Shown here piece after piece: positions 27,701-34,970 of a stretch of DNA of 64,000 bases. Under the pieces are notes generated by a model that was not told the origin of the DNA, made no database searches, and saw only the letters and a list, made by a program, of their open reading frames with translations. This stretch comes from Verrucomicrobiia bacterium (GTDB taxonomy: Bacteria > Verrucomicrobiota > Verrucomicrobiia > Limisphaerales > DASXHY01), in the NCBI GenBank assembly GCA_035629175.1, contig DASPIL010000058.1:62001-126000 (forward strand), read 5' to 3'. The stretch's first letter is position 1; each line of letters opens with the position of its first letter. A program made the position numbers and the translations under genes.

Positions 27701-27970
27701 CAATCTCAAATCGCGGCCAACATCGCAGCGGGTCCGGATACAATCGTCTCCCCCGGAGCTTCCTTGTCCATCAACCTTGTTGGAAACAGCGTCCAGATAC
27801 GCTGGCCCGTTAGCGGAAGCGCCGGCGCAGTGCTCCAGGGAACGACGGCGCTTGGAACCGGCGCCAATTGGACCACGAACGGCATCCCCGCTCCCACCGT
27901 TGTGAACGGGCAGAATCAGGTGACCATCCCGGCGAGCGAAACAAGCATGTTCTACCGCCTCGTGCGGTAA
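24755..27970 (+). CDS. Secreted triple-LamG protein with Ig-like domains
   Basis: This is an exported protein of 1,071 residues. A signal peptide (KFLLTLLTLAAMSASGA) is followed by three concanavalin-like LamG units, each opening with HRYSFN (about residues 24-255, 350-575 and 765-1000). Units 1 and 2 share ARIFDFG or TRIFDFG and WLGRANWND or WIGISQWND. BIG2-type Ig-like domains lie between them (about 265-345 and 580-755). Residues 1004-1071 form the C-terminal module also seen in two other large proteins here, ending MFYRLVR. LamG folds often bind carbohydrate. No catalytic motif is seen, so it is probably an adhesin or glycan-binding surface protein. A strong terminator follows. Confidence 0.88.
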   Translation: MRNLSKFLLTLLTLAAMSASGAVIHRYSFNDPGPSTVQDSVGTAHGTLRVKGTGTATLDGSQVNLGTDGTPENGGYVDLPNGLVSGLTNITIEGWVTWTAGGTWARIFDFGTNSVGEDTTGSLTMGDGGNYLFLTPQAGGTLLPRFTASDTLPGFNNETPVLNSPTIFPSGVETHFAVTYGPSGARLFIGGQEVASGVVTIPLSSIRDVNVWLGRANWNDPFLGGSYNEFRIHNSLLTLQELNASAFLGGPDTMNYNPGAVTSVSLVLQNSMVVGATQNAVINAGFANLGGLQLSGADVTLTSSATNVIRITPGGQLVALAPGTATITAAVGGMSNSVPVTVATGVATLEHRYSFNETAGATTVTDSVGGMHGTVFAGPTGTNITFGTGQADFPGASSYTFAPYIDLPDGIISSKTNVTVEVWFTWRAAANNTRIFDFGSSLKGTDPNVAGNGLEYFFLTPRSAANQGVRVAARSDSSAAENPNLVGPQSSQPPLNQEVHVAVVLAPESNFSRIYYNGIPVASGQAPWALALLEDINNWIGISQWNDPIFNGRINEFRIYEGVMNDVDIAMSRKAGPNALAVSPGNLVSIQAQPANLLIGNPLGMQAVLLGNYQNVTNVDITGLSGVTLQSANTNIFTVNALGLLTPRTFGTANLVASYQGMSSTSTVSVLSPVSLQLDLTNTLYAGGIASNAVLRANFGGSVTNINVNAFTNVTFTSANTNIATITAAGAVTPINVGTTTIISTYAGFTNQFTLNVVQPPGSSPATLVHRYSFNGTGTEITDLVGNVNGTLINTTLPGTGSATFANTAIPSNDPNVQWVDFGQTLIPAGVSNVTLEAWFTPGFYAPVGTDQGNWVFNLNDTVEGSATTGQYLFYSPWGAGGGANRQQYRWARAGFNNEVGVNVGANGSGLTNGQHHVAVVIDALNRTFSLFTDGALLGRVSYDATFDLTALTTAWLARSSYPDVGFTGSITEFRVYNGALLQSQIAANIAAGPDTIVSPGASLSINLVGNSVQIRWPVSGSAGAVLQGTTALGTGANWTTNGIPAPTVVNGQNQVTIPASETSMFYRLVR

Positions 27971-27995
27971 AGACCGAGCCTCCTTTTAACTCACG

Positions 27996-28026
27996 AGCGC
28001 GAAGGCGATCCTTCGCGCTTTTTTTT
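27996..28026 (+). terminator. Rho-independent terminator after LamG gene
   Basis: A 10-bp stem (AGCGCGAAGG with CCTTCGCGCT) with a CGAT loop is followed by seven T residues. Confidence 0.92.
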
Positions 28027-28092
28027 GCTCAGCACCCCATGGAAAATTTTATTGGTGCCATGCCGTCGCATGCCGTGTAAAACGTCGGCGCT

Positions 28093-28722
28093 ATGTTTTC
28101 GCTGCAACGATTGCTCGGAAAGGAAGACATGTTCTTCCGGCTTCTGGAAGCCAGTGCCCAGGAAGCGCGCAACAGCGTCCAGACGCTGATGAAACTGAGC
28201 ACCTCGCTGGATCAGCCAGCTTCCTTGGAGGAATTCGCCGTCGCCCGGCGCAAGGACAAGCAAATCACCCGAGAAATTACGGAAGCAGTTTACACGACGT
28301 TTGTGACCGCCCTCGAGCGCGAGGATATTGAGGCGCTGTCCAATGCGCTCTACAAGATTCCCAAGACGGTTGAAAAATTCGGGGAACGGGCGCTTCTGGC
28401 AGCACAACACGTTCGAGGTGTGGATTTCTCGCCGCAAATCGCGCTCCTCGACAAGGCCACCGTGACCGTCGTCGAAATGGTGAAGAGCCTCTCGCGCGGT
28501 GTGAACCTCGAAGAGATTCGCGCGCTCAACAGCAAGCTTCAGCAGATCGAAGGCGAAGCAGACGATACCATCATGGGCATTTTCAAGGATTTATTCAGCG
28601 GCCGCCACGATGCCGTCAAGGTCATCGTCCTCAAGGATCTTTATGAGCTTCTTGAAAAAGTGGTGGATCGCTGCCGCGACGCGGGGAACGTCATTTCTCA
28701 CATCGCGTTGAAGAATTCCTGA
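28093..28722 (+). CDS. DUF47 PhoU-like phosphate transport regulator
   Basis: This 209-residue all-helical protein belongs to the DUF47/PhoU-like family (YkaA type). It has MFSLQRLLGKEDMFFRLLEA at the start and TREITEAVYTTFVTALEREDI and EVVDRC-type helices that carry acidic metal-cluster residues. Such proteins are usually encoded directly before a PiT transporter and are thought to gate it. Here the transporter starts 7 nt downstream, which supports that role. A 10-bp direct repeat (CATGCCGTCG/CATGCCGTGT) lies 15-35 bp before the start. Confidence 0.93.
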   Translation: MFSLQRLLGKEDMFFRLLEASAQEARNSVQTLMKLSTSLDQPASLEEFAVARRKDKQITREITEAVYTTFVTALEREDIEALSNALYKIPKTVEKFGERALLAAQHVRGVDFSPQIALLDKATVTVVEMVKSLSRGVNLEEIRALNSKLQQIEGEADDTIMGIFKDLFSGRHDAVKVIVLKDLYELLEKVVDRCRDAGNVISHIALKNS

Positions 28723-28729
28723 CGCTGCC

Positions 28730-29830
28730 ATGACGCTCGTCCTTTCGGTCATCCTGGTAGCGCTGATCTTCGAATACATCAATGGCTTCCACGACACGGC
28801 GAACTCCATTGCCACTGTCGTTTCAACCAAGGTATTGACCCCGCGACAGGCCGTGGTTCTGGCCGCTTCGACCAACCTGCTGGGCGCCCTCTGGGGAACC
28901 GCCGTCGCGAAAACGATCTCTTCGGGATTGGTCGATTCAAAGATCGTGACACTTTCTTCCGCCGTGATCATCTGCGCCTTGATCGGCGGCATCGTGTGGA
29001 ACCTGATCACATGGTGGTTCGGCCTGCCATCCAGTTCCAGCCACGCGCTGATCGGCGGCTTGTGCGGCGCCGCCGTTGCCGCAGCCGACAATAACTGGGC
29101 CGCGCTGATCTGGTCCGAGCCTCACGCGGACCATTGGTGGATGGGCAAGGGCCTGCTCTGGAAGATCGTGATTCCCATGGTTCTGTCCCCGTTTGCAGGA
29201 TTCATAATTGGCTTCATTGTGATGGCAATCCTTTACGTCCTGCTGAGGAACTGGCGCCCCGTTACGGTTAACCGTACCTTCGGCAAACTCCAGTTGCTGA
29301 GTGCCGGTTACATGGGCTTCAGCCATGGCACGAACGATGCCCAAAAAACCATGGGAATCATCGCGCTCGCCCTCGTCAGCGCGACTGCAACGGGGAGCCT
29401 GGACAATGCGCCGGGCTGGCTGTCTTTCCTGTACACACCTCCGCCAGCGCCGGGAAAGACGGTGGAGATCGCCTTGTGGATCAAGGTCATCTGCGCGCTG
29501 ACAATGGCCGCAGGAACCGCCGCCGGCGGCTGGCGCATCATCAAGACGCTGGGTCATAAAATGGTGAAACTTCAACCAGTTCATGGCTTCGCCGCGGAAA
29601 CGACTGGGGCAACCGTCCTTGCAACCGCAGCACATTTCGGCATGCCGGTCTCCACCACCCATGCGATTACCGCGTCCATCATGGGGGTCGGTTCAGCCAA
29701 GGCCTTTAATGCTTTGAAACTGACGGTCGTGGAGCAAATCATGTGGGCCTGGGTGCTCACCATCCCCGCGAGCGCCTTCGTCGCCTACTCCCTCGTGACC
29801 GTCCTCAAGATGTTTGGATGGCATCAGTAG
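28730..29830 (+). CDS. Inorganic phosphate transporter, PiT family
   Basis: This 366-residue polytopic membrane carrier takes up phosphate, probably as a metal-phosphate complex, driven by ions. Both inverted PiT half-motifs are present: FEYINGFHDTANSIATVVST near the N terminus and MGFSHGTNDAQKTMGIIALA in the second half. The paired WWFGLPSSSSHALIGGL and FGMPVSTTHAITASIMGVG segments close each half. It is shorter than E. coli PitA because the central loop is small. It forms an operon with the DUF47 gene. Confidence 0.95.
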   Translation: MTLVLSVILVALIFEYINGFHDTANSIATVVSTKVLTPRQAVVLAASTNLLGALWGTAVAKTISSGLVDSKIVTLSSAVIICALIGGIVWNLITWWFGLPSSSSHALIGGLCGAAVAAADNNWAALIWSEPHADHWWMGKGLLWKIVIPMVLSPFAGFIIGFIVMAILYVLLRNWRPVTVNRTFGKLQLLSAGYMGFSHGTNDAQKTMGIIALALVSATATGSLDNAPGWLSFLYTPPPAPGKTVEIALWIKVICALTMAAGTAAGGWRIIKTLGHKMVKLQPVHGFAAETTGATVLATAAHFGMPVSTTHAITASIMGVGSAKAFNALKLTVVEQIMWAWVLTIPASAFVAYSLVTVLKMFGWHQ

Positions 29831-29855
29831 CCGTTCCGTCCTCCCGCATCCGATT

Positions 29856-30449
29856 ATGCCCGACTCGCAGCTAAACGTTCTCGCCGTCGCAGGAAGCCCC
29901 AGGACGCGATCCGTGACGCGAATCATCATCAATGAAATCGCGAAGGAACTGACGGCGAACGGATGTGCCGTCGATGTTCTCGACCTCCAGGCCGAACCAC
30001 TTCCGCTCTATAACCCGGACACTGCCTATGCCGCGCCAGGTTTCAAGGCCCTCCAGGCGCGGGTGCATCGGGCTGATCTGTTTATCCTCGGGTCCCCCGA
30101 TTACCACGGCAGCATCAGCAGCACGCTTAAGAATTTCCTCGACCATTTCTGGCATGAATTTGCGGGCAAGTTGATCGTGCCCGTCGTTGCCTCGCACGAG
30201 AAGGGCCTCACCGTCGTGGATCAACTCCGGACGGTCGCGCGGCAGTGCTACGCCTGGACGCTTCCTTACGCCGTGTCGTTCTCAGAACATGATTTGAAGG
30301 AAGGCAGGGTGGTCAGCGAAGTGTTCCAGAAACGATTGGAAATGATGCTGCGCGATGCGCGGGTGTACGGCCAGCTTCTGGCGCAGCAACGCCGCGCCGA
30401 TCTCGCAGGATCCGAAGCCGGGTTCCTGGCAAAACACCGCAAAACCTAG
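29856..30449 (+). CDS. NADPH-dependent FMN reductase family protein
   Basis: This is a flavodoxin-like reductase of 197 residues. The phosphate-binding loop for FMN is AVAGSPRTRSVT and the second flavin loop is LGSPDYHGSISSTLKNFLDH, both typical of the SsuE/ArsH/YieF superfamily. It should reduce flavin, quinones or metal ions with NAD(P)H in the cytoplasm. The ATG at 29856 is chosen because the upstream 14 codons overlap the PiT stop and are not family-like. The specific substrate is unknown. Confidence 0.9.
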   Translation: MPDSQLNVLAVAGSPRTRSVTRIIINEIAKELTANGCAVDVLDLQAEPLPLYNPDTAYAAPGFKALQARVHRADLFILGSPDYHGSISSTLKNFLDHFWHEFAGKLIVPVVASHEKGLTVVDQLRTVARQCYAWTLPYAVSFSEHDLKEGRVVSEVFQKRLEMMLRDARVYGQLLAQQRRADLAGSEAGFLAKHRKT

Positions 30450-30525
30450 AACAGTCCCGCTGAACTTTCGCAAAGCGACTGCCAGCGCTCGACACCTCGA
30501 TCAGCTTTTGGAAGACTTCGCGCCC

Positions 30526-31134
30526 GTGAAACAATCGATCGTCACTCTCGACATGGAAGGCGTCCTCACGCCGGAAATCTGGGTCGCCGTTGCGGAAAAG
30601 ACGGGCATCCCTGCACTGCGCCGCACCACGCGCGATGAACCGGATTACGACAAATTGATGCGGTATCGCATCGATATCCTCGACCAGCACGGCATCAAGT
30701 TGATCGACATCCAGAATGTCATCGGAACATTGAAACCGCTGCCCGGCGGAAAGGAATTTCTCGACGAACTGCGCACGCTCGTTCAAGTGATCATTCTCTC
30801 CGACACCTTCGAGCAGTTCGCACAGCCATTGATGCGGCAGCTTAACTGGCCCACGCTTTTCTGCCATCGATTGAACGTCGAGAACGGCCGTATCGCCGGT
30901 TACCAGCTGCGTCAGCCAAACCAGAAACAAAAATCGGTGGCGGCATTAAAATCGCTGAATTACCGCGTCATCTCAGCGGGAGATTCCTACAATGACACCG
31001 CGATGCTCGGTGAGGCCGACGTTGGATTTCTTATCCACGCGCCTGAAAACGTGAAATTGGAGTTTCCTCAATTCAAAGCCGTGGACTCCCATGCAGAGCT
31101 GCTGCGGCTGATTCAGGCGGAACTCAAGGGCTAG
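30526..31134 (+). CDS. thrH: ThrH-type phosphoserine phosphatase / homoserine phosphotransferase
   Basis: This is a HAD-superfamily enzyme of 202 residues. It starts at GTG 30526 (reading VKQSIVTLDMEGVLTPEIW). The nucleophile Asp is in TLDMEG, with Glu in place of the usual second Asp, as in ThrH. Motif II Ser is in IILSDTF and motif IV acids are in SAGDSYNDTAML. ThrH from Pseudomonas removes phosphate from phosphoserine and can pass it to homoserine. The role here is likely serine or threonine metabolism. It converges on the DUF971 gene. Confidence 0.9.
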   Translation: MKQSIVTLDMEGVLTPEIWVAVAEKTGIPALRRTTRDEPDYDKLMRYRIDILDQHGIKLIDIQNVIGTLKPLPGGKEFLDELRTLVQVIILSDTFEQFAQPLMRQLNWPTLFCHRLNVENGRIAGYQLRQPNQKQKSVAALKSLNYRVISAGDSYNDTAMLGEADVGFLIHAPENVKLEFPQFKAVDSHAELLRLIQAELKG

Positions 31135-31139
31135 GCGGA

Positions 31140-31439
31140 TTACGGGGCGCTGAGGCGTTTCAGGAGGTCGAAGGAAAAAATCCCGCTGTTGTGGCCATCC
31201 TTCCAGCGGGGCTGGATGCCGTAGCCGCCGACGACCTGCATCGAGGCGAGCTCGAATGCTGGAGGCGTCAGCACGCGATTCGGGCCTTTGTGCAGCTGGC
31301 CCATGATATCCACTTCGCCTTTGCAACCTGCGCAGGGACAACTACGACGCAGCTTCTCAAGCGGAACGAAGCTTTCTGTCTGATCAGACCACTTGATCGC
31401 CAATTCATTCCCGATCTGTTGGATATCGGCCGGTTGCAT
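31140..31439 (-). CDS. DUF971 domain protein
   Basis: This 99-residue protein consists only of the DUF971 fold, which is also the N-terminal domain of gamma-butyrobetaine hydroxylases. It contains LAIKWSDQTESFVPLEKLR, a Cys motif SCPCAGCKGE and YGIQPRWKDGHNSGIFSFD. Stand-alone members have been linked to Fe-S cluster work, but this is not established for all. It converges on thrH with a 5-bp gap and is probably monocistronic. Confidence 0.85.
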   Translation of the reverse strand: MQPADIQQIGNELAIKWSDQTESFVPLEKLRRSCPCAGCKGEVDIMGQLHKGPNRVLTPPAFELASMQVVGGYGIQPRWKDGHNSGIFSFDLLKRLSAP

Positions 31440-31572
31440 GGGCGCACGTTAATTGGGTATTCGAGCGGGCTCAATCTCCTAAACAACGGCCTTGCCCGAA
31501 TGGGCGCGATTTGCGGGGATCCGGGCGAAGCCTCTCCGCGGCAGGGTGGTAGAAATACTGACAAAAAAACTC

Positions 31573-31600
31573 TGGAACAATCCAGGTCAAGGCGCATCAT
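31573..31600 (+). promoter_or_regulatory. Candidate promoter of first CHRD gene
   Basis: TGGAAC (31573-31578) and CATCAT (31595-31600) are separated by 16 bp. The same two hexamers with the same spacing occur before the second CHRD copy although the 16 bp between them have diverged. This conserved spacing supports a promoter. Confidence 0.4.
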
Positions 31601-31689
31601 ACAACCAGTTAGAAGAGAAAAACCAAACCCGTAGTTGCATGGAAGTCGCGCGCGCGCTGCCGTGTGTACTGCAAAACAGAAAGAACGCC

Positions 31690-32271
31690 ATGAAGAAGCT
31701 TTTCCTTTCGCTCGGTATGGCATGCAGCCTGATCTCGGCACAGGCAGCCGTTTACGTATTCGACGCCGATCTGTCAGGCCTGACAGAAAGCCCGCCCAAT
31801 GCTTCGCCTGGAATTGGCTATGCACTGTTCCATTACGACGACACAGCAAACACGTTGCATGTGGATGTTTTGTTCGGCCGTTTGATGGGAACGACCACTG
31901 CCGCTCATATTCATGCGCCCACTGCGCTGCCATTCACCGGAACCGCGGGTGTCGCAACGACGGTCCCGAACTTTGCCGGATTTCCTACAGGCGTGAATGT
32001 CGGCTCGTATGAGACGCTGTTAGATCTGACCTCCGCAAGCAGCTACAACCCGGCGTTCATCACTGCAAACGGTGGAACAACAGCGGGTGCGCAAGCAGCG
32101 TTGGTCGCTGCGATGTTTGCCGGACGCTCCTATCTGAACATTCACACGACAGCGTTTCCGGGCGGAGAAATCCGCGGATTCCTTACGCTGGTTCCTGAGC
32201 CCAGCAGCTTTGCGCTTCTCGCGTTGGGCGGTGCCGCCCTGGCCGCCTTCCGCGCCAAACGCCGCGCCTGA
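31690..32271 (+). CDS. CHRD-domain PEP-CTERM protein, copy 1
   Basis: This exported protein of 193 residues starts with signal peptide MKKLFLSLGMACSLISAQAA. The rest is one CHRD domain (YVFDADLSGLTESPPNASPG, AAHIHAPTALPFTGTAG, GEIRGFLTLV). The C terminus is a PEP-CTERM signal: PEPSS, hydrophobic FALLALGGAALAAF, then basic RAKRRA. CHRD domains are found in chordin and in many bacterial surface proteins of unknown function. The neighbouring copy has exactly the same length. The 5' leader is about 85 nt and also resembles that of copy 2. Confidence 0.9.
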   Translation: MKKLFLSLGMACSLISAQAAVYVFDADLSGLTESPPNASPGIGYALFHYDDTANTLHVDVLFGRLMGTTTAAHIHAPTALPFTGTAGVATTVPNFAGFPTGVNVGSYETLLDLTSASSYNPAFITANGGTTAGAQAALVAAMFAGRSYLNIHTTAFPGGEIRGFLTLVPEPSSFALLALGGAALAAFRAKRRA

Positions 32272-32291
32272 TCGCTCATACTGTTTCGCAA

Positions 32292-32334
32292 ATCGCAGAG
32301 CCTTCGAAAGAAGCTCTGCGATTTTGCTTTTTTT
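32292..32334 (+). terminator. Terminator after CHRD copy 1
   Basis: ATCGCAGAG...CTCTGCGAT form a stem with one bulged C (extended by CTTC/GAAG) and the tail TTTTGCTTTTTTT. The same stem sequence ends copy 2. Confidence 0.85.
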
Positions 32335-32384
32335 CGAGGGAAACAGCCGGCCGCCGCGACGTAAAAGTACTGAACAGATTCTTC

Positions 32385-32412
32385 TGGAACAAATTACGCC
32401 CGGGAGCATCAT
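32385..32412 (+). promoter_or_regulatory. Candidate promoter of second CHRD gene
   Basis: TGGAAC (32385-32390) and CATCAT (32407-32412) are again 16 bp apart, matching the element upstream of copy 1. Confidence 0.4.
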
Positions 32413-32533
32413 ACGTTCAGTCAGAGAGAACCAAACCCGCAGTCACACGGAACACGCCGTTTTGCCCCTGTGCTGCTCAACCGCCGAACCGGCGAACATC
32501 GTTAATCGAACAGTCAGAAAAACCGGGAGCCCT

Positions 32534-33115
32534 ATGAAGAAGTTAATTCTTTCCCTTGGAATGGCGAGTTGCCTCGTCTCCGCTCAAGCGGCCGTTTACA
32601 TTTTCGACGCCACCCTCACAGGCGCGAACGAAAGCCCAGCCAACGCATCCCCTGCATTCGGGTATGCTGTGTTTCAATACGACGATGCAGCGCATTCGCT
32701 GACGGTCCAGGCACTGTTTGCAGGACTGATCGGCACGACCACTGCAGCTCACGTCCACGCACCCACCGCCCTGCCCTTTCAGGGAACGGCCAGCGTCGCA
32801 ACCACGGTTCCGAACTTTGCAGGGTTCCCGACCGGCGTCACCCTCGGTTTGTATAACAACACTCTCGATCTGACTGCTGCCTCCAGCTACAACCCCGCAT
32901 TCGTCACTGCCAACGGTGGGACGACCGCCGGCGCCGAAGCAGCACTGGTAGCCGCAATGTTCGCGGGCCGGTCCTATCTGAACATCCACACCACGCAGTT
33001 TCCTGGCGGTGAAATTCGCGGATTCCTCACACTCGTTCCCGAGCCGAGCTCCTTCGCATTGTTGACGCTCGGTGGTGCCGCATTGATGGGTGTTCGCGCC
33101 CGGCGCCGCGCCTGA
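32534..33115 (+). CDS. CHRD-domain PEP-CTERM protein, copy 2
   Basis: This tandem paralogue of the preceding gene is also 193 residues. It has signal peptide MKKLILSLGMASCLVSAQAA, CHRD segments FDATLTGANESPANASPAFG, AAHVHAPTALPFQGTAS and GEIRGFLTLV, and C-terminal PEPSS, hydrophobic FALLTLGGAALMGV and basic RARRRA. Most differences from copy 1 are in the first third. The region around SYNPAFVTANGGTTAG is nearly identical to copy 1, so purifying selection or gene conversion is likely. The separate promoter-like element and terminator suggest it is expressed on its own. Confidence 0.9.
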   Translation: MKKLILSLGMASCLVSAQAAVYIFDATLTGANESPANASPAFGYAVFQYDDAAHSLTVQALFAGLIGTTTAAHVHAPTALPFQGTASVATTVPNFAGFPTGVTLGLYNNTLDLTAASSYNPAFVTANGGTTAGAEAALVAAMFAGRSYLNIHTTQFPGGEIRGFLTLVPEPSSFALLTLGGAALMGVRARRRA

Positions 33116-33132
33116 TCCTTTTCCGGCCAATC

Positions 33133-33165
33133 ATCGCAGAGCTCTCCAGCTCTGCGATTTTTTTT
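33133..33165 (+). terminator. Terminator after CHRD copy 2
   Basis: A perfect 11-bp stem, ATCGCAGAGCT with AGCTCTGCGAT around a CTCC loop, is followed by seven more T residues. Confidence 0.92.
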
Positions 33166-33241
33166 GCCCTGGCACCTGCCTGCTTGCAGCCAGGCTCCAT
33201 TCCTCGCCGTGATTCACTAAAATTCCCCGCGCAACGACAAA

Positions 33242-34219
33242 CTAATCTTCAGCCTTGAACGAGCGCGAAATCAATTCCCTGACCGCCTGCCTCGGATCCT
33301 TGGCCTCGTAGAGAATCGAATGAACTTCATCAATGATCGGGGTCGGCACTCCTTTTTCCTTCGCCAATCGATGCGCGGACCGCGCCGTCGGATAGCCTTC
33401 CGCAAGTTTCGGATGCGATGCCTGAATGGCTGGCATCGTCTCTCCGCGTCCCAACCGTTCGCCCAGGTCCCTGTTCCGGCTCTGGCGTGAAAAGCAGGTC
33501 AGCATGAGATCGCCGAGTCCGCTCAGCCCGGCGAAGGTTTCCGGCTGTGCTCCGCACGCGACCCCAAGCCGGCGCATTTCCGAGAGCGCACGCGTAACAA
33601 GACCTGCCTTGGTGTTGTCGCCATAGCCCAGCCCATCGCTCACTCCCGCCGCGATTGCGATCACATTTTTCAGTGCGCCGCCATACTCCACACCCAACAC
33701 ATCCGTGGACCGATAAATCCTGAACTCAGGGCGATGAAACAGACCCTGCACTGTGCGTGCGGTGCCATCGCTTTCGCACGCGCAGACCACAGTTGTCGGA
33801 ATGCCCAATGCCACCTCGCGTGCAAAGGTTGGGCCGGACAAGGCGACCACGCGATCCGCGGGCGCATGCTCCCGCAGTATGCGGCTCATGGTTTCGCCGG
33901 TGTCGAATTCAATGCCCTTCGTCACGCTCACGAGCACGCCTGGATGGGATTTAAGCCGGCTCGCCACCTCACGAAATGCCTGCGAGGGAATTGCCAGGAT
34001 CAGACACTCGCGACCGGCGACTGCCTTCGCAAAATCCGATTCAACTTTCCAGTCCGTTGGCAGGGGGACTCCAGGCAGATACTTTTCATTGCTGCCCCGC
34101 AGTATGTCCTGCAGCCCTGCGGCCTTGATATCCCACAGCGTGACGGAGTTGCCGTTTTCGTGCAGAACTTTGGCAAGCGCAGTGCCCCACGCGCCCGCGC
34201 CAAGAACAGCGACCCTCAT
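33242..34219 (-). CDS. gpsA: Glycerol-3-phosphate dehydrogenase [NAD(P)+]
   Basis: This 325-residue enzyme makes sn-glycerol-3-phosphate from dihydroxyacetone phosphate for phospholipid synthesis. The N-terminal Rossmann loop is VLGAGAWGTALAKVLHENG. SVTKGIEFDTGE, ALSGPTFAREVALGIPTTVV and EYGGALKNVIAIAAGVSDGL (with the catalytic Lys) are GpsA hallmarks, as is GLGDLMLTCFS. The start overlaps the stop of plsY by 4 nt (ATGA). The two enzymes therefore supply and use the same intermediate from one transcript. Confidence 0.97.
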   Translation of the reverse strand: MRVAVLGAGAWGTALAKVLHENGNSVTLWDIKAAGLQDILRGSNEKYLPGVPLPTDWKVESDFAKAVAGRECLILAIPSQAFREVASRLKSHPGVLVSVTKGIEFDTGETMSRILREHAPADRVVALSGPTFAREVALGIPTTVVCACESDGTARTVQGLFHRPEFRIYRSTDVLGVEYGGALKNVIAIAAGVSDGLGYGDNTKAGLVTRALSEMRRLGVACGAQPETFAGLSGLGDLMLTCFSRQSRNRDLGERLGRGETMPAIQASHPKLAEGYPTARSAHRLAKEKGVPTPIIDEVHSILYEAKDPRQAVRELISRSFKAED

Positions 34220-34860
34220 CTCGCCCCTCCTGTCGCGGTGACTTTTCTTCCGATTTTGTTTTCAGTTCCGTTCATCAGCCGCTGAATATTGTTTCTGTGT
34301 TTGAAAATTGCCAGCGCGCCCAAAGCTGTGGTGACAACGCCCAGCAGCATGCTGTCCTGCGTCAACCAGACTGCCGTCGGCAAGGCAATTGCCGCCGCGA
34401 TGGAAGCGGCTGACACATATCGGGTGATCAGCGCAACAATGAGCCACGCCATCAGCGCAACCGATACCGCGATGGGAGCCAGTGCAAGATAAACTCCGGC
34501 CGTGGTGGCGATTCCCTTGCCTCCTTTAAACTTGAGCCAGCACGTGTAGTTGTGCCCCAGGACCGCGCAGATTCCAGCGGTGATGCGCAGCCAATTCAAA
34601 TCGACTGTGGCGACATCCAGCAAGGGAGCCAGGAGCGCGACCAACCACGATGCAGCCGCATAACCTTTGAGCGCATCAATGAGCAGGACAAATGTGCCCG
34701 CCGGTTTCCCCAGCACGCGAAACGCGTTCGTCGCCCCAATGTTCCCGCTGCCAACGCTGCGAATGTCGATGCCCCTCGCCTTCGCCACCAGGTATCCCGT
34801 CGGAATGGATCCGAGCAGATACGCGGCGACGGCGACGGCTGTATACGTCAGGACTGGCAC
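34216..34860 (-). CDS. plsY: Acyl-phosphate:glycerol-3-phosphate acyltransferase
   Basis: This integral membrane enzyme of about 214 residues acylates glycerol-3-phosphate with acyl-phosphate. The three PlsY motifs are present: YLLGSIPTGYLVAK, VGSGNIGATNAFRVLGK with a GxxG-type loop, and LGHNYTCWLKFKGGKGIATT. The start is uncertain. A GTG at 34860 gives a sensible membrane N terminus, while the upstream ATG at 34977 would run into the divergent oxidoreductase gene. It is followed by gpsA with a 4-nt overlap. Confidence 0.93.
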   Translation of the reverse strand: MPVLTYTAVAVAAYLLGSIPTGYLVAKARGIDIRSVGSGNIGATNAFRVLGKPAGTFVLLIDALKGYAAASWLVALLAPLLDVATVDLNWLRITAGICAVLGHNYTCWLKFKGGKGIATTAGVYLALAPIAVSVALMAWLIVALITRYVSAASIAAAIALPTAVWLTQDSMLLGVVTTALGALAIFKHRNNIQRLMNGTENKIGRKVTATGGAR

Positions 34861-34970
34861 GGGCGATACTGTATGAGCCTCGTGCGCGTCCTTTAAAGTC
34901 GAAAATTGATTCGTGATCGCCCGTGCTCGTTGGCATGATCTTCCGGCGCCACATTGGCGCGCAACGCAAC

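Noticed and set aside
31573-31600. RpoN (-24/-12) promoter before the PEP-CTERM genes
   Set aside because: TGGAAC resembles the -24 half, but no TTGC-type -12 lies at the required spacing in either copy.
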